Assembly: GCF_013170705.1 (NCBI RefSeq)
Contig: NZ_CP033334.1
Coordinates: 2,209,501 to 2,273,500, forward strand
From: Mesorhizobium loti
GTDB lineage: Bacteria > Pseudomonadota > Alphaproteobacteria > Rhizobiales > Rhizobiaceae
Reading direction: 5' to 3'
Length of the DNA stretch: 64,000 nt
Both the position numbers and the translations under genes were made by a program. This document shows positions 10,861 to 19,346 of the stretch, piece after piece (the stretch's first letter is position 1; each line of letters starts with the position of its first letter). The notes below the pieces were generated by a model that did no database searches, was not told where the DNA came from, and saw only the letters and a list, made by a program, of their open reading frames with translations.

Positions 10861-11805
10861 TTGTCATTGAAAGCGGTCAGCGTCGTCATTCCTGCCCACA
10901 ATGCAGCGGCCACAATCGCCACAACACTGGCGTCACTCGCCGGCGAAGCCGAGGTCATCGGCGAGGTCCTGCTGGTCGACGATGCATCGACGGACGGCAC
11001 GACGGCGACGGCGCTGCGGGCCGCGGCGCAACTGTCCTTGCCGCTGCGTGTGCTGCCGTCCAATTGCCTCGACGCCGGCGGCGCCCGCAACGTGGCGCTG
11101 GCTGAGGCACTCCATCCTTGGGTTTACCTGATCGACGCCGACGATCTGCATCTTGATGGCGGATTGCGCGCACTGCTGCGGCAGGCCGAGAGCCAGCCGA
11201 AAGCCGACATGATCGTTGGCGCCTATCGGCGGCGGGTGAGCGGTGAGGATCGGCAGATCAAGGTGCCGAACGGCTACCAGGCCGCCTGCCTGGCGAACGC
11301 TTCCGCCTATGTGAAAGGCGACATACGGTCGGTCGCGGTGGGCAGCGTGCTGGCATCCCGGCGCCTCATCGGCGAGACGCGGTTTCCTGTGGGGCTTGCC
11401 TATGACGAGGACACCCTGTTCTGGGCACGGCTGATGAGCAAAGCCTCGTTGGCCATGATGCCGCAGCCGGTGATGGTCTATGAGGTTTCGCCCACCCGTT
11501 CGGACGATCGTTTTGCGATAAACCCGGCGCGGCGCTTCCTGGAGTGGCGCCGCGAACTGCGCACGCTCACGGATTGCAGCATCCCGGTCTCGGCGCTCAA
11601 GGCCAGGGAGGGACTGGTCGCCCTCAAGATCGCCCGCGTCCACTACGCCCGTGGCGACCTGGACACCGCCGCGCGTTTCCTGGCGGTGGCGGCGGTTGCG
11701 CCGAAGCGACGGTCGGAGGCATGGCGCTGCCTGCGCTACAAGCTCAAGCTCGCCGTGCGCCGCCGGCTGTCAGCTCAACAGATAGAACTACAAGGCGTTC
11801 TTTAG
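10861..11805 (+). CDS. Family 2 glycosyltransferase
   Basis: A 314-residue GT-A fold enzyme. The N-terminus shows VSVVIPAHNAAATIATTLAS, then LLVDDASTDGTT and the DXD-type metal/nucleotide-sugar motif YLIDADDLHLDG. The remaining sequence is basic and ends in a helical region without clear membrane spans, so the enzyme is cytoplasmic or peripheral to the membrane. The start is a TTG at 10861; no better ATG lies in frame nearby. No polysaccharide genes surround it, so donor and acceptor are unknown. Confidence 0.82.
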   Translation: MSLKAVSVVIPAHNAAATIATTLASLAGEAEVIGEVLLVDDASTDGTTATALRAAAQLSLPLRVLPSNCLDAGGARNVALAEALHPWVYLIDADDLHLDGGLRALLRQAESQPKADMIVGAYRRRVSGEDRQIKVPNGYQAACLANASAYVKGDIRSVAVGSVLASRRLIGETRFPVGLAYDEDTLFWARLMSKASLAMMPQPVMVYEVSPTRSDDRFAINPARRFLEWRRELRTLTDCSIPVSALKAREGLVALKIARVHYARGDLDTAARFLAVAAVAPKRRSEAWRCLRYKLKLAVRRRLSAQQIELQGVL

Positions 11806-11908
11806 AGCAAGTCGGCCCCCGTTCGACGTCGCATTACCGACTTTTCGCACGGCTGTGGAACCAGCAGTCAGCCAATGGCTTATCTACCGACATCCGCGGG
11901 GAGCCGTC

Positions 11909-12997
11909 ATGCTGCAGAAATCCGGATCATCCTACAGCCGATCGGCCGGCGGTGTAGCGAAGAATGGGGCGCAGCTTTCGGCAAGGGATGCCGCGCTGAC
12001 CTATGTCAGCGATGCCGAGCCCGGTATCCGCCGGCTGAAGGCAGGCAAGCGGTTTTCCTACAAGGGGCCGGACGGGAAAGCAGTCTCGGATGCCACCAGG
12101 ACCCGGATCGAGGCGATCGTCATTCCGCCGGCTTGGACGGATGTCTGGATCTCGCCCGACGCGCATGGGCATATCCAGGCGACGGGAAGGGACCAGCGGG
12201 GGCGCAAGCAGTATCGCTATCATCCACAATGGGCCGAGGAACGCGATGGTGCCAAATATTCAAGCCTCGTCGCCTTCGCCGAAAGCCTTCCGGATCTCCG
12301 GCGCACCATAGACCGCGATTTCCGCCGCCGCGGCCTGCCGTTTGAGCGTGTCGTCGCTGCGGTCGTCTGGCTGCTCGACAACACGATGATCCGCGTCGGC
12401 AATGCCGCCTATGCGCGTGACAACAAGAGCTTCGGCCTGACGACATTGCGCGACCGTCATGTCGACATCAAGGGATCGAGCCTGCGCTTTGCCTTCAAGG
12501 GCAAATCCGGCAAGGAATGGAGACTGAAGCTTGTCGACCGCCGCATCGCCAGGATCGTACGGGGTGCGCAGGATCTGCCGGGCCAGAAGCTGTTCCAGTA
12601 TCTCGACGAGGACGGCAACCGGCGCCCGGTCCGCTCCGACGACGTCAACCGCTATATCCGCCAGGCGGTCGGCGATGCCTTCAGCTCGAAGCATTTCCGC
12701 ACATGGGGCGGCACCATCCATGCCGCGTCGCTGTTTGCGCAGACGGAGCTGCCTGAGAGCCAGGCACAGAAAAAGCGAGCGATGAACAGTGTCATCGACA
12801 AGGTCGCCGAGCGGCTGGGCAACACCCGCGCGGTCTGCCGCAAATGCTATATCCACCCGCTGGTCTTCGAGGCCTGGCTGGAGGGGCGTCTGCTTGCCGA
12901 AATGGCGGACGCCAACAAGCGCAAGCGGTCCATCGAGGGTCTCGATGAGGAGGAGGCGCTCGTGCTGAGATGGTTGAAACGCACGAACGGTGACTGA
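11909..12997 (+). CDS. DNA topoisomerase IB (poxvirus-type)
   Basis: A 362-residue type IB topoisomerase that relaxes supercoils through a 3'-phosphotyrosine intermediate. Visible features are the N-terminal KRFSYKGPDGK and GRDQRGRKQYRYH segments, the active-site region LLDNTMIRVGNAAYARDNKS, the KHFRTWGGTIHAA motif with Arg and His, and the catalytic Tyr314 in RAVCRKCYIHP. An in-frame ATG at 11855 exists, but the start at 11909 has GGGGAG six bases upstream and is preferred. Such genes are widespread in rhizobial chromosomes; nothing nearby indicates a mobile element. Confidence 0.9.
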   Translation: MLQKSGSSYSRSAGGVAKNGAQLSARDAALTYVSDAEPGIRRLKAGKRFSYKGPDGKAVSDATRTRIEAIVIPPAWTDVWISPDAHGHIQATGRDQRGRKQYRYHPQWAEERDGAKYSSLVAFAESLPDLRRTIDRDFRRRGLPFERVVAAVVWLLDNTMIRVGNAAYARDNKSFGLTTLRDRHVDIKGSSLRFAFKGKSGKEWRLKLVDRRIARIVRGAQDLPGQKLFQYLDEDGNRRPVRSDDVNRYIRQAVGDAFSSKHFRTWGGTIHAASLFAQTELPESQAQKKRAMNSVIDKVAERLGNTRAVCRKCYIHPLVFEAWLEGRLLAEMADANKRKRSIEGLDEEEALVLRWLKRTNGD

Positions 12998-13041
12998 AGG
13001 CAATCGTCAGCCGCCATCTCGGGATTTTTTTATCGACGTCG

Positions 13042-13068
13042 TGTCGGGATCGGCCCTACTGTTCCGTC
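13042..13068 (+). promoter_or_regulatory. Candidate ECF-type promoter upstream of the DGPF/ECF pair
   Basis: TGTCGG at 13042-13047 and CGTC at 13065-13068 are separated by 17 bp, 24 bp before the start of the DGPF gene. This resembles the TGTCGA / CGTC promoters I recall for ECF41/ECF42-type sigma factors and suggests autoregulation. One instance only, read by eye. Confidence 0.4.
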
Positions 13069-13091
13069 CTTTGATACAGAAAGGACCAGCC

Positions 13092-13466
13092 ATGCTCTAC
13101 GCCATCCTCTGCTATGCCTCCGAAGACGTCGTCAGCTCGTGGAGCAAGGCGCAGGACGATGAAGTCATGGCCAACCTCCTCGGCGTCCAGGAGAAATACG
13201 CCAAGGCCGGCCGGCTTGGTCCCGTGGCGCGGCTTCTGCCGACGACGGCGGCGACCACGCTGCGGAAGGTCAAGGGCGAATCGATCGTCATCGACGGCCC
13301 GTTCGCCGAGACCAAGGAGCAGTTCCTCGGTTTCTATACGCTGGAATGCGCCGATCTCGACGAGGCCGTCGAGTTCGCCCGGGAGCTTTCCGAGGTCAAT
13401 CCGAGCGGCGGATCCTATGAGATACGGCCGGTCTCGGTGTTCAATCCCACCGGGGTTGCCGTATGA
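13092..13466 (+). CDS. YCII-related DGPF-domain protein
   Basis: A 124-residue member of the YciI-like ferredoxin-fold family, with the hallmark IDGPFAETKEQFLGFYTLEC and C-terminal SYEIRPVSVF. The start at 13092 (MLYAILCYASED) is preceded by AAAGGA; an upstream frame extension overlapping the topoisomerase stop is not needed. DGPF proteins are typical partners of ECF42-type sigma factors. Here the stop overlaps the sigma-factor start by 4 nt (ATGA), so the two are co-translated. The biochemical role of DGPF proteins is not established. Confidence 0.88.
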   Translation: MLYAILCYASEDVVSSWSKAQDDEVMANLLGVQEKYAKAGRLGPVARLLPTTAATTLRKVKGESIVIDGPFAETKEQFLGFYTLECADLDEAVEFARELSEVNPSGGSYEIRPVSVFNPTGVAV

Positions 13467-14737
13467 CCGAACTTGCCTGGATCAGCTCCGCGATCAGCGC
13501 CGCCCGCCCGCAGGCGATGGGCGCGCTGCTGCGCTATTTCCGCGATCTCGATACGGCGGAGGAAGCTTTCCAGGATGCCTGTCTCAGGGCGTTGAAGAAC
13601 TGGCCGCAGAACGGACCGCCGCGCGATCCGGCGGCCTGGCTGATCTTTGTCGGCCGCAACAGCGGCATCGACGCGGTGCGCAAGCGCGCCAAGCAGGCGC
13701 CGATGCCGGAAGAAGACCAGATCTCCGACCTGGACGATGCCGAGAGCGATATCGCCGAGCGGCTGGACGGAGCGCATTACCGCGACGACATATTGCGGCT
13801 GCTCTTCATCTGCTGCCATCCGGACCTGCCGGCGACCCAGCAGATCGCGGTCGCGCTGCGCATCGTTTCCGGCCTGACCGTCAAGCAGATCGCGCGCGCC
13901 TTCCTGGTCGGCGAGAGCGCCATGGAGCAGCGCATCACCCGCGCCAAGGCGCGCATAGCCGACGCCGGTGTGCCGTTCGAGACGCCGGGCGCCGTCGAGC
14001 GATCCGAGCGGCTCGCGGCGGTGGCGGCCATGGTCTACCTGATCTTCAACGAGGGCTATTCCACCAACAGCGGCGAGGCGCCGGCCCGCGCGCCACTCTG
14101 CGAGGAGGCGATCCGGCTGGCCCGGCTGTTGCTGCGGCTGTTCCAGACCGAGCCGGAAATCATGGGGCTGGCGGCGCTGCTCCTGCTCCAGCATGCGCGC
14201 GCACCGGCCCGTTTCGACGAAGACGGCGAGATCGTGCTGCTCGAGGACCAGGATCGCAGCCTGTGGAGCCGCAAGATGATCGATGAAGGGCTGGCCCTTG
14301 TCGACAAGGCCTTGCGCCACCGCAAGCCCGGTCCTTACCAGGTGCAGGCGGCGATCGCCGCCCTGCATGCGCGGGCTGACAAGGCCGAGGACACCGACTG
14401 GGTGGAGATAGACCTGCTCTATGGCCTGCTCGAACAGATGCAGCCGTCGCCGGTCATCACGCTCAACCGCGCGGTGGCGGTCTCCAAGGTGCGCGGCCCG
14501 GAAGCCGCCCTTGCCATGATCGAGCCGCTGGAGCCGAGGCTTTCCGGCTATTTCCATTTCTTCGGCCTCAAGGGTGGGCTCCTGATGCAGCTCGATCGGG
14601 GCGAGGAAGCACGCGTCGCCTTCGACCGGGCCATCGCGCTTGCCAACACGGCGGCGGAAGCAGCCCACATCCGGATGCATATCGACCGCTTGATGAAAGA
14701 CGGGGCCGTGCGCACGCCGGCAAAAAAGGCCAACTGA
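13463..14737 (+). CDS. ECF sigma factor of the ECF42 type with C-terminal extension
   Basis: A 424-residue sigma-70 family protein, far longer than a simple ECF factor (about 180). Region 2 is seen at about residues 12-75 (RYFRDLDTAEEAFQDACLRA), region 4 at about 110-165 (LPATQQIAVALRIVSGLTVK, then ARAFLVGESAMEQRITRAKA), and a long helical, TPR-like C-terminal extension follows (from about residue 180, including YLIFNEGYSTNSGE). This layout and the upstream DGPF gene match the ECF42 group; no anti-sigma factor is adjacent. In that group the extension itself is thought to control activity. Confidence 0.9.
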   Translation: MTELAWISSAISAARPQAMGALLRYFRDLDTAEEAFQDACLRALKNWPQNGPPRDPAAWLIFVGRNSGIDAVRKRAKQAPMPEEDQISDLDDAESDIAERLDGAHYRDDILRLLFICCHPDLPATQQIAVALRIVSGLTVKQIARAFLVGESAMEQRITRAKARIADAGVPFETPGAVERSERLAAVAAMVYLIFNEGYSTNSGEAPARAPLCEEAIRLARLLLRLFQTEPEIMGLAALLLLQHARAPARFDEDGEIVLLEDQDRSLWSRKMIDEGLALVDKALRHRKPGPYQVQAAIAALHARADKAEDTDWVEIDLLYGLLEQMQPSPVITLNRAVAVSKVRGPEAALAMIEPLEPRLSGYFHFFGLKGGLLMQLDRGEEARVAFDRAIALANTAAEAAHIRMHIDRLMKDGAVRTPAKKAN

Positions 14738-14940
14738 GCAGTATTCGCCCGCCTGGCTCAATCGTCTCTGGCTCAATCTTGTAATTTGGGCTTGGACCAT
14801 GCCGGGGTGGCGATTTTCCCCTGAAACGAGTAAGGCCACGCCATGACTTTGCCTGAAGTGCCTTTCCGGCACACGGGCGGCATGGCGCGAGGCTTCGACC
14901 CGACGCCATATGGTGACGACGGGATCTGAAAGGGACAAAA

Positions 14941-16455
14941 ATGACCATAGCCAAGGAAACGGCCGAGCTTCTGGCGAAACTGGGTGTTGCCAGGGAGGCG
15001 CTTGTCGGCGGCGACCTCATCGTGAAGAGCCCGGTGACGGGTGAAGAGGTCGCGGCGCTGAAGACGATCTCGCCGGCCGATGCGGCCAGGTCGATCGATG
15101 CCGCGCACAAGGCGTTCCAGTCCTGGCGGCTGGTGCCGGGTCCCAAGCGCGGCGAACTGGTGCGGCTGCTCGGCGAGGAATTGCGTATCCACAAGGCCGA
15201 GCTTGGCCGGCTGGTGTCGATCGAGGTCGGCAAGATCCCGTCCGAGGGGCTCGGCGAAGTGCAGGAGATGATCGACATCTGCGATTTCGCTGTCGGTCTG
15301 TCGCGCCAATTGTACGGCCTCACGATCGCCACTGAGCGCCCCGGCCATCGCATGATGGAAACCTGGCACCCGCTCGGCGTCGTCGGCGTCATTTCCGCCT
15401 TCAACTTCCCGGTCGCGGTGTGGTCGTGGAACGCAGCGCTGGCACTGGTCTGCGGTGACGCGGTGGTGTGGAAGCCGTCGGAGAAGACGCCGCTGACCGC
15501 ACTTGCCTGCGAGGCGATCTTTGCGCGCGCCGTCAAGCGTTTCGGCGCCGACGCGCCGCAGGGCCTGCTGCAGGTGCTGATCGGCGACCGTGCCGTCGGC
15601 GAAGTCCTGGTGGATCATCCCAAGGTGCCGCTGGTGTCGGCTACCGGCTCGACGCGCATGGGCAGGGAGGTCGGGCCGCGGCTGGCCAAGCGCTTTGCGC
15701 GCGCGGTGCTGGAACTCGGCGGCAACAATGCCGGCATCGTGGCGCCCAGCGCCGACCTCGACATGGCGCTGCGGGCGATTGCCTTCGGCGCCATGGGCAC
15801 GGCCGGGCAGCGCTGCACGACGCTGCGGCGCCTGTTCGTGCATGAGAGTGTCTATGACGCGCTGCTGCCGCGGCTGAAGAAGGCCTATCAGAGCGTTTCG
15901 GTCGGCAATCCGCTGGAGACGTCCTCGCTGGTCGGGCCGCTGATCGACAAGGCTGCCTACGAGGCCATGCAGAAGGCGCTCACTGAAGCCACCGCCCATG
16001 GCGGCAAGGTGACCGGCGGCACGCGGGTGGAAAACGGTCATCCCGATGCCTATTACGTGCATCCCGCCCTTGTCGAAATGCCGAAGCAGGTCTCGCCGGT
16101 GACCGAAGAGACCTTCGCGCCGATCCTCTATGTGATGAAATATTCGGATTTCGACGCCGTGCTCGACGAGCACAATGCGGTGGGTGCGGGCCTGTCGTCG
16201 TCGATCTTCACGCGCGACCTGCAGGAATCGGAGCGCTTCCTCGGCGTTGACGGTTCGGACTGCGGTATCGCCAACGTCAACATCGGCACGTCGGGGGCCG
16301 AGATCGGCGGTGCCTTCGGCGGCGAAAAGGAAACCGGCGGCGGCCGCGAGAGCGGCTCCGACGCCTGGAAGGCCTATATGCGGCGCGCCACCAACACGGT
16401 GAACTATTCCAAGGCGCTGCCGCTGGCCCAGGGCGTCTCATTCGACATCGACTGA
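14941..16455 (+). CDS. ALDH7-type aldehyde dehydrogenase (alpha-aminoadipic semialdehyde / piperideine-6-carboxylate dehydrogenase)
   Basis: A 504-residue NAD(P)-dependent aldehyde dehydrogenase. Catalytic residues are visible: Glu258 in VLELGGNNAG and Cys292 in GQRCTTLRRL. The C-terminal AFGGEKETGGGRESGSDAWK and AYMRRATNTVNYS stretches are characteristic of the ALDH7/antiquitin group, whose usual substrate is alpha-aminoadipic semialdehyde in lysine degradation. An AAAGGGAC site precedes the ATG. Glutaryl-CoA dehydrogenase at 2743 is another lysine-catabolic enzyme but is 11 kb away and not obviously co-regulated. Confidence 0.87.
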   Translation: MTIAKETAELLAKLGVAREALVGGDLIVKSPVTGEEVAALKTISPADAARSIDAAHKAFQSWRLVPGPKRGELVRLLGEELRIHKAELGRLVSIEVGKIPSEGLGEVQEMIDICDFAVGLSRQLYGLTIATERPGHRMMETWHPLGVVGVISAFNFPVAVWSWNAALALVCGDAVVWKPSEKTPLTALACEAIFARAVKRFGADAPQGLLQVLIGDRAVGEVLVDHPKVPLVSATGSTRMGREVGPRLAKRFARAVLELGGNNAGIVAPSADLDMALRAIAFGAMGTAGQRCTTLRRLFVHESVYDALLPRLKKAYQSVSVGNPLETSSLVGPLIDKAAYEAMQKALTEATAHGGKVTGGTRVENGHPDAYYVHPALVEMPKQVSPVTEETFAPILYVMKYSDFDAVLDEHNAVGAGLSSSIFTRDLQESERFLGVDGSDCGIANVNIGTSGAEIGGAFGGEKETGGGRESGSDAWKAYMRRATNTVNYSKALPLAQGVSFDID

Positions 16456-16502
16456 GACCGCCGGGGGTAGTCCAAGGCTGGTGTCGATCAGGCTCGGCGA
16501 GC

Positions 16503-16743
16503 ATCAATCGACACAGGTGGAGGGCGTACATGCCGCACTGACGCTGGACAGTTTCCGACGCTTGTCCAGCGTTGGCTTTTCGTGCCGTCTCTTCATGCAG
16601 GGTCCTCCCGGTATGTCTTGTCGTGCAAGCGTGTCTCGCTTGCAGGAGGCGCTTCGGCGATCAATTCACGCAGGTCGACGGCGTGCAGAGCGCCGTGACG
16701 CTGGACAGTCGTTCGCGCCTGTCCAGGGTCGGCTTTTCTAGAG
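16503..16743. repeat. Two diverged ~80-bp direct repeats, each containing a hairpin
   Basis: Copies at about 16503-16584 and 16660-16741 align without gaps at roughly 75% identity. Each holds an inverted repeat: ACGCTGGACA / TGTCCAGCGT at 16541-16550 and 16563-16572, and CTGGACAG / CTGTCCAG at 16701-16708 and 16719-16726; both are followed by GGCTTTTC. A third hairpin (TGCAAGCG / CGCTTGCA, 16624-16644) lies between them. Most differences fall where third codon positions would be, so both copies may descend from coding DNA, though they are now in different frames. The first hairpin may also act as a weak terminator for the ALDH gene. Confidence 0.6.
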
Positions 16744-16847
16744 CAATTCCAGGAAAAGTGTGAAACGGTTTTCCGTCCGGAGTTGCGTTAAAACAATGAG
16801 TTAGAGCAGTTTGCCGTTTCCGTGAAACGGTGAATTACTCTAGCGTC
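16739..16847 (+). repeat. Rhizobial intergenic repeat, family A, full-length copy
   Basis: Begins AGAGCAATTCCAGGAAAA, passes through GTGTGAAACGGTTTTCCGTC and ends with GTTTCCGTGAAACGG. Related copies lie at 46951-47042, 48675-48780 and 55505-55563 (partial). It contains short internal palindromes of the TTTCCGTGAAA type. No gene is seen between 16456 and 16953 other than these repeats. Confidence 0.8.
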
Positions 16848-16953
16848 TTTTCATGTAGTTCCTCTCCAATCATGGCGCCGCGCATAACGGCTATTGGAGT
16901 GCCAGTAGGCATGACGGATTCGTGCATCCCCCGTGCGGGAGACGCCACACGCG

Positions 16954-17868
16954 TCAGCGGCCTGCCGTCGCGCCAAAGGTTTCGGTGAAGGCGGCATCCA
17001 TAATCGCCAGCTTCACCGCCTGGGCGGCCATGTATTCCCCATAGAAATCGCGCGACACCCACATGACCGACTGGCCCCGTTGGCCGAGCCAGCCGACACT
17101 GCCGAGGTCTTCGGCGGCGCGAAGCTTGCGTGCAAGGTGGGTGCGCGACAGTTTCAGCCATTTGGCGAAATCGCCGATCGAGACGACGCCGGTGGGGATC
17201 CGATCGAGGCCGGCATGCCCGGGATCGACGCCCGATATCAACCAGTCCATCACGACGCCGCCATTGTTGAGCCAGGTGAACAGGGAAAAGGTCTGCTTGG
17301 GCTCGCGCACTGGATTGGACGAGAGCAAGCCATCGGCAATCCGTGGCTGCAGCATGGCGAGCGCGTCCGGCCTGGCCAGGAACACGGCCAGGCGGTTCGC
17401 ACCGTCGAGACTGTCCAGCGTCTGCAGATGCGCCATCAGCCAGAGGGTAACCGGCTCCAGGGAGGCGGTGGCCGGCCGCAGGGGGCGGATGCGGCCATCC
17501 TGTGCCGTGGGCACATACTCGATGAAACCGTAGTGCAGCATTTCCTTGACGAAGGCGTCGGCGGTGTTGCGGCTGGCCACCGAATTCTGCCGGATCGCGT
17601 CGAGGAAACGCGCCGTCGTCAGTTCCTTGCGATAGTCGTCTGGCTCCCGCCTGAAATGCAAGGCAAGACCGATATGGGCCATGAGCCAGCGTTGCTGCGT
17701 GGCAAACACCGACGCGAGCCGCGGATTCATCTCATAGGTCTGGTTCATCGCCTGTGCCTGGACGCGGATACAGCGATGCAGTGCCGGATGATCGGCAATT
17801 TCTTCCAACGTCAGCGCCATTCCCCCCGCTGCGATAAGCCCCCTTGTCGCGAAGACGCAGGAACACAT
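16954..17868 (-). CDS. Unrecognised protein with two winged-helix-like regions (tandem paralogue 1)
   Basis: A 304-residue cytoplasmic protein of a family I cannot name. Residues about 82-135 (ELTTARFLDAIRQNSVASRN, then FVKEMLHYGFIEYV) look like a MarR-type winged helix, and residues about 225-275 (VVSIGDFAKWLKLSRTHLAR, then GWLGQRGQSVMWVS) like a second DNA-binding helix-turn-helix with a wing. It is the same length as, and clearly homologous to, the gene at 17977-18891, with 108 bp between them and the same orientation. Both share an upstream CGTCTGGACAC box. A transcription-regulator role is an inference from the fold pattern; no target is evident. Confidence 0.8.
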   Translation of the reverse strand: MCSCVFATRGLIAAGGMALTLEEIADHPALHRCIRVQAQAMNQTYEMNPRLASVFATQQRWLMAHIGLALHFRREPDDYRKELTTARFLDAIRQNSVASRNTADAFVKEMLHYGFIEYVPTAQDGRIRPLRPATASLEPVTLWLMAHLQTLDSLDGANRLAVFLARPDALAMLQPRIADGLLSSNPVREPKQTFSLFTWLNNGGVVMDWLISGVDPGHAGLDRIPTGVVSIGDFAKWLKLSRTHLARKLRAAEDLGSVGWLGQRGQSVMWVSRDFYGEYMAAQAVKLAIMDAAFTETFGATAGR

Positions 17869-17976
17869 TTTCAGTCTTCGCGGCTCGTGTCCAGACGCCG
17901 GCCGTCAACAGTGGGTGAATGCGTTAGCGGGTACAAATCACGGCAGCGTTTCATCGCTTCGCGCAAACGCCGCTTC

Positions 17977-18891
17977 TCAGCCACCGCCTGGCGATGGCGG
18001 AAAACAAGTCTCGAAGGCGGTATCGACAACGGCCAGCTTGGCGGCCTGGACAGTCATGTATTCCTCATAGAACCCGTGCGACACCCACATCACCGAATGG
18101 CCGCGCTGACCAAGCCAGCCGATGCTGCCTAATTCCTCGGCGGTGCGCAGTTTGCGGCCGAGATGGGTGCGCGACAGCTTGAGCCATCTGGCGAAATCGC
18201 CGATCGAAACCACGCTGGTCGGGATTCGCTCCAGACTGGCGTGATCGGGATCGATACCGGACATCAGCCAGTCCATGACGATGCCGCCATTGTTGAGCCA
18301 GATAAACAGGGAAAAGGTCTGGTTGGGTTCACGCACCGGCTTCGAGGCCAGCAGGCCGTCGGCGATCAGGGGCTGCAGCGTGGCAAGCATGTCGGGCCGG
18401 TCCAGGAATCTGGTCAACCGGTCGCCGCCATCGATATGGTCAAGCGTGCGCAGATGGGCAATCACCCAGCCGGTGAACCTCTCGATGGTGGCCGCCGTCG
18501 GCTGCAGGGGATGCGTGCGGCCGTCCCCGCCCGCCACATACTCCGCGATGTTGTAGTGCAGCATCTCCTTGATGAAGGCGTCCGCCGTGTTGCGGCTGGC
18601 CACCGCGTTCTTGTGCACGACCTCGATGAAACGCGAGACCGTCAGTTCCTTGCGGCGGTCGTTCGGATCGCGCCTGAAGTGCATGGCTAGGCCGACATGG
18701 CCCATGAGCCAGCGCTGCTGCGTGGCGAAGATGGAAGCCAGCCGCGGGGTTTCCTCATAGATTCGGATCAGGGACTGAGACTGTTCCTGAACGTAGCGGT
18801 GCAAGGCCGGATGGGCCGCTATGTCTTCCAATTTCAGCGCGGATCTCCTGAAGCTTTGAAACAACTCTGATGGCGAGACTGCGTTCCTCAT
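17977..18891 (-). CDS. Unrecognised protein with two winged-helix-like regions (tandem paralogue 2)
   Basis: A 304-residue paralogue of the downstream gene, strongly similar over nearly the whole length (for example RLASIFATQQRWLMGHVGLA and QTFSLFIWLNNGGIVMDWLM). The chosen start (MRNAVSPSELF) gives exactly the paralogue's length; an upstream in-frame start at 19074 would add 61 unrelated residues. Both putative winged helices are conserved (about residues 85-140 and 225-275), and the most divergent parts are the first 20 and last 10 residues. Tandem duplication followed by divergence is clear. The function is unknown. Confidence 0.8.
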   Translation of the reverse strand: MRNAVSPSELFQSFRRSALKLEDIAAHPALHRYVQEQSQSLIRIYEETPRLASIFATQQRWLMGHVGLAMHFRRDPNDRRKELTVSRFIEVVHKNAVASRNTADAFIKEMLHYNIAEYVAGGDGRTHPLQPTAATIERFTGWVIAHLRTLDHIDGGDRLTRFLDRPDMLATLQPLIADGLLASKPVREPNQTFSLFIWLNNGGIVMDWLMSGIDPDHASLERIPTSVVSIGDFARWLKLSRTHLGRKLRTAEELGSIGWLGQRGHSVMWVSHGFYEEYMTVQAAKLAVVDTAFETCFPPSPGGG

Positions 18892-19346
18892 TTTCCAGCC
18901 TTCGGTATTTGTGTCCAGACGTACCAATTGCGAAGAACAGGGCCAGCCGAGATACGGATCCACGGCGACAGGTTCACGGTTCAGTCTGCTAACTGATTGC
19001 GATGGCTTGGAAAAATCCTCCCAATCATAGTCAGCCGAAGGAGCGCGCGTTGGATTGATCTTCCAACACGGCAAACCCGAACTACGATATCACCTATGCC
19101 GGTGCGTGCCTCATCGCAAGCCACCAGTACAGTGGCCTACAACGCCTATGCACGTGATGCCTGCAGCCGGTGACGGCCTTCTTCACCGGCCAGCTTGGCC
19201 TTCGGCCAACGCATGGCCGAAACCGCTTCCATCCGCGCAATCGGCTCGGTCCGACAGGCTCCTGCCTTGCTCGTTCGCGAGGCTCGATGGAAAAACGGCG
19301 CCCCGGAAATCTGTCCGAGACGCCGTGCGATCATGGTCAGCCCGTG
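18892..19346. other. Intergenic stretch without a supported gene
   Basis: About 450 bp. It carries the promoter region of the 18891 gene, including GTGTCCAGACG at 18911-18921, which matches 17887-17897 upstream of its paralogue. The remainder shows only short, unconvincing reading frames on both strands. I see no RNA gene or mobile element in it. Confidence 0.5.

Noticed and set aside
14773..16173. A 466-codon frame on the minus strand opposite the ALDH7 gene
   Set aside because: Antisense shadow; no domain motifs, while the plus strand encodes a complete ALDH.
16481..16741. An 86-codon plus-strand frame in the repeat region
   Set aside because: It reads the second repeat copy in a different frame from the first and has no ribosome site; more likely decayed DNA than a working gene.
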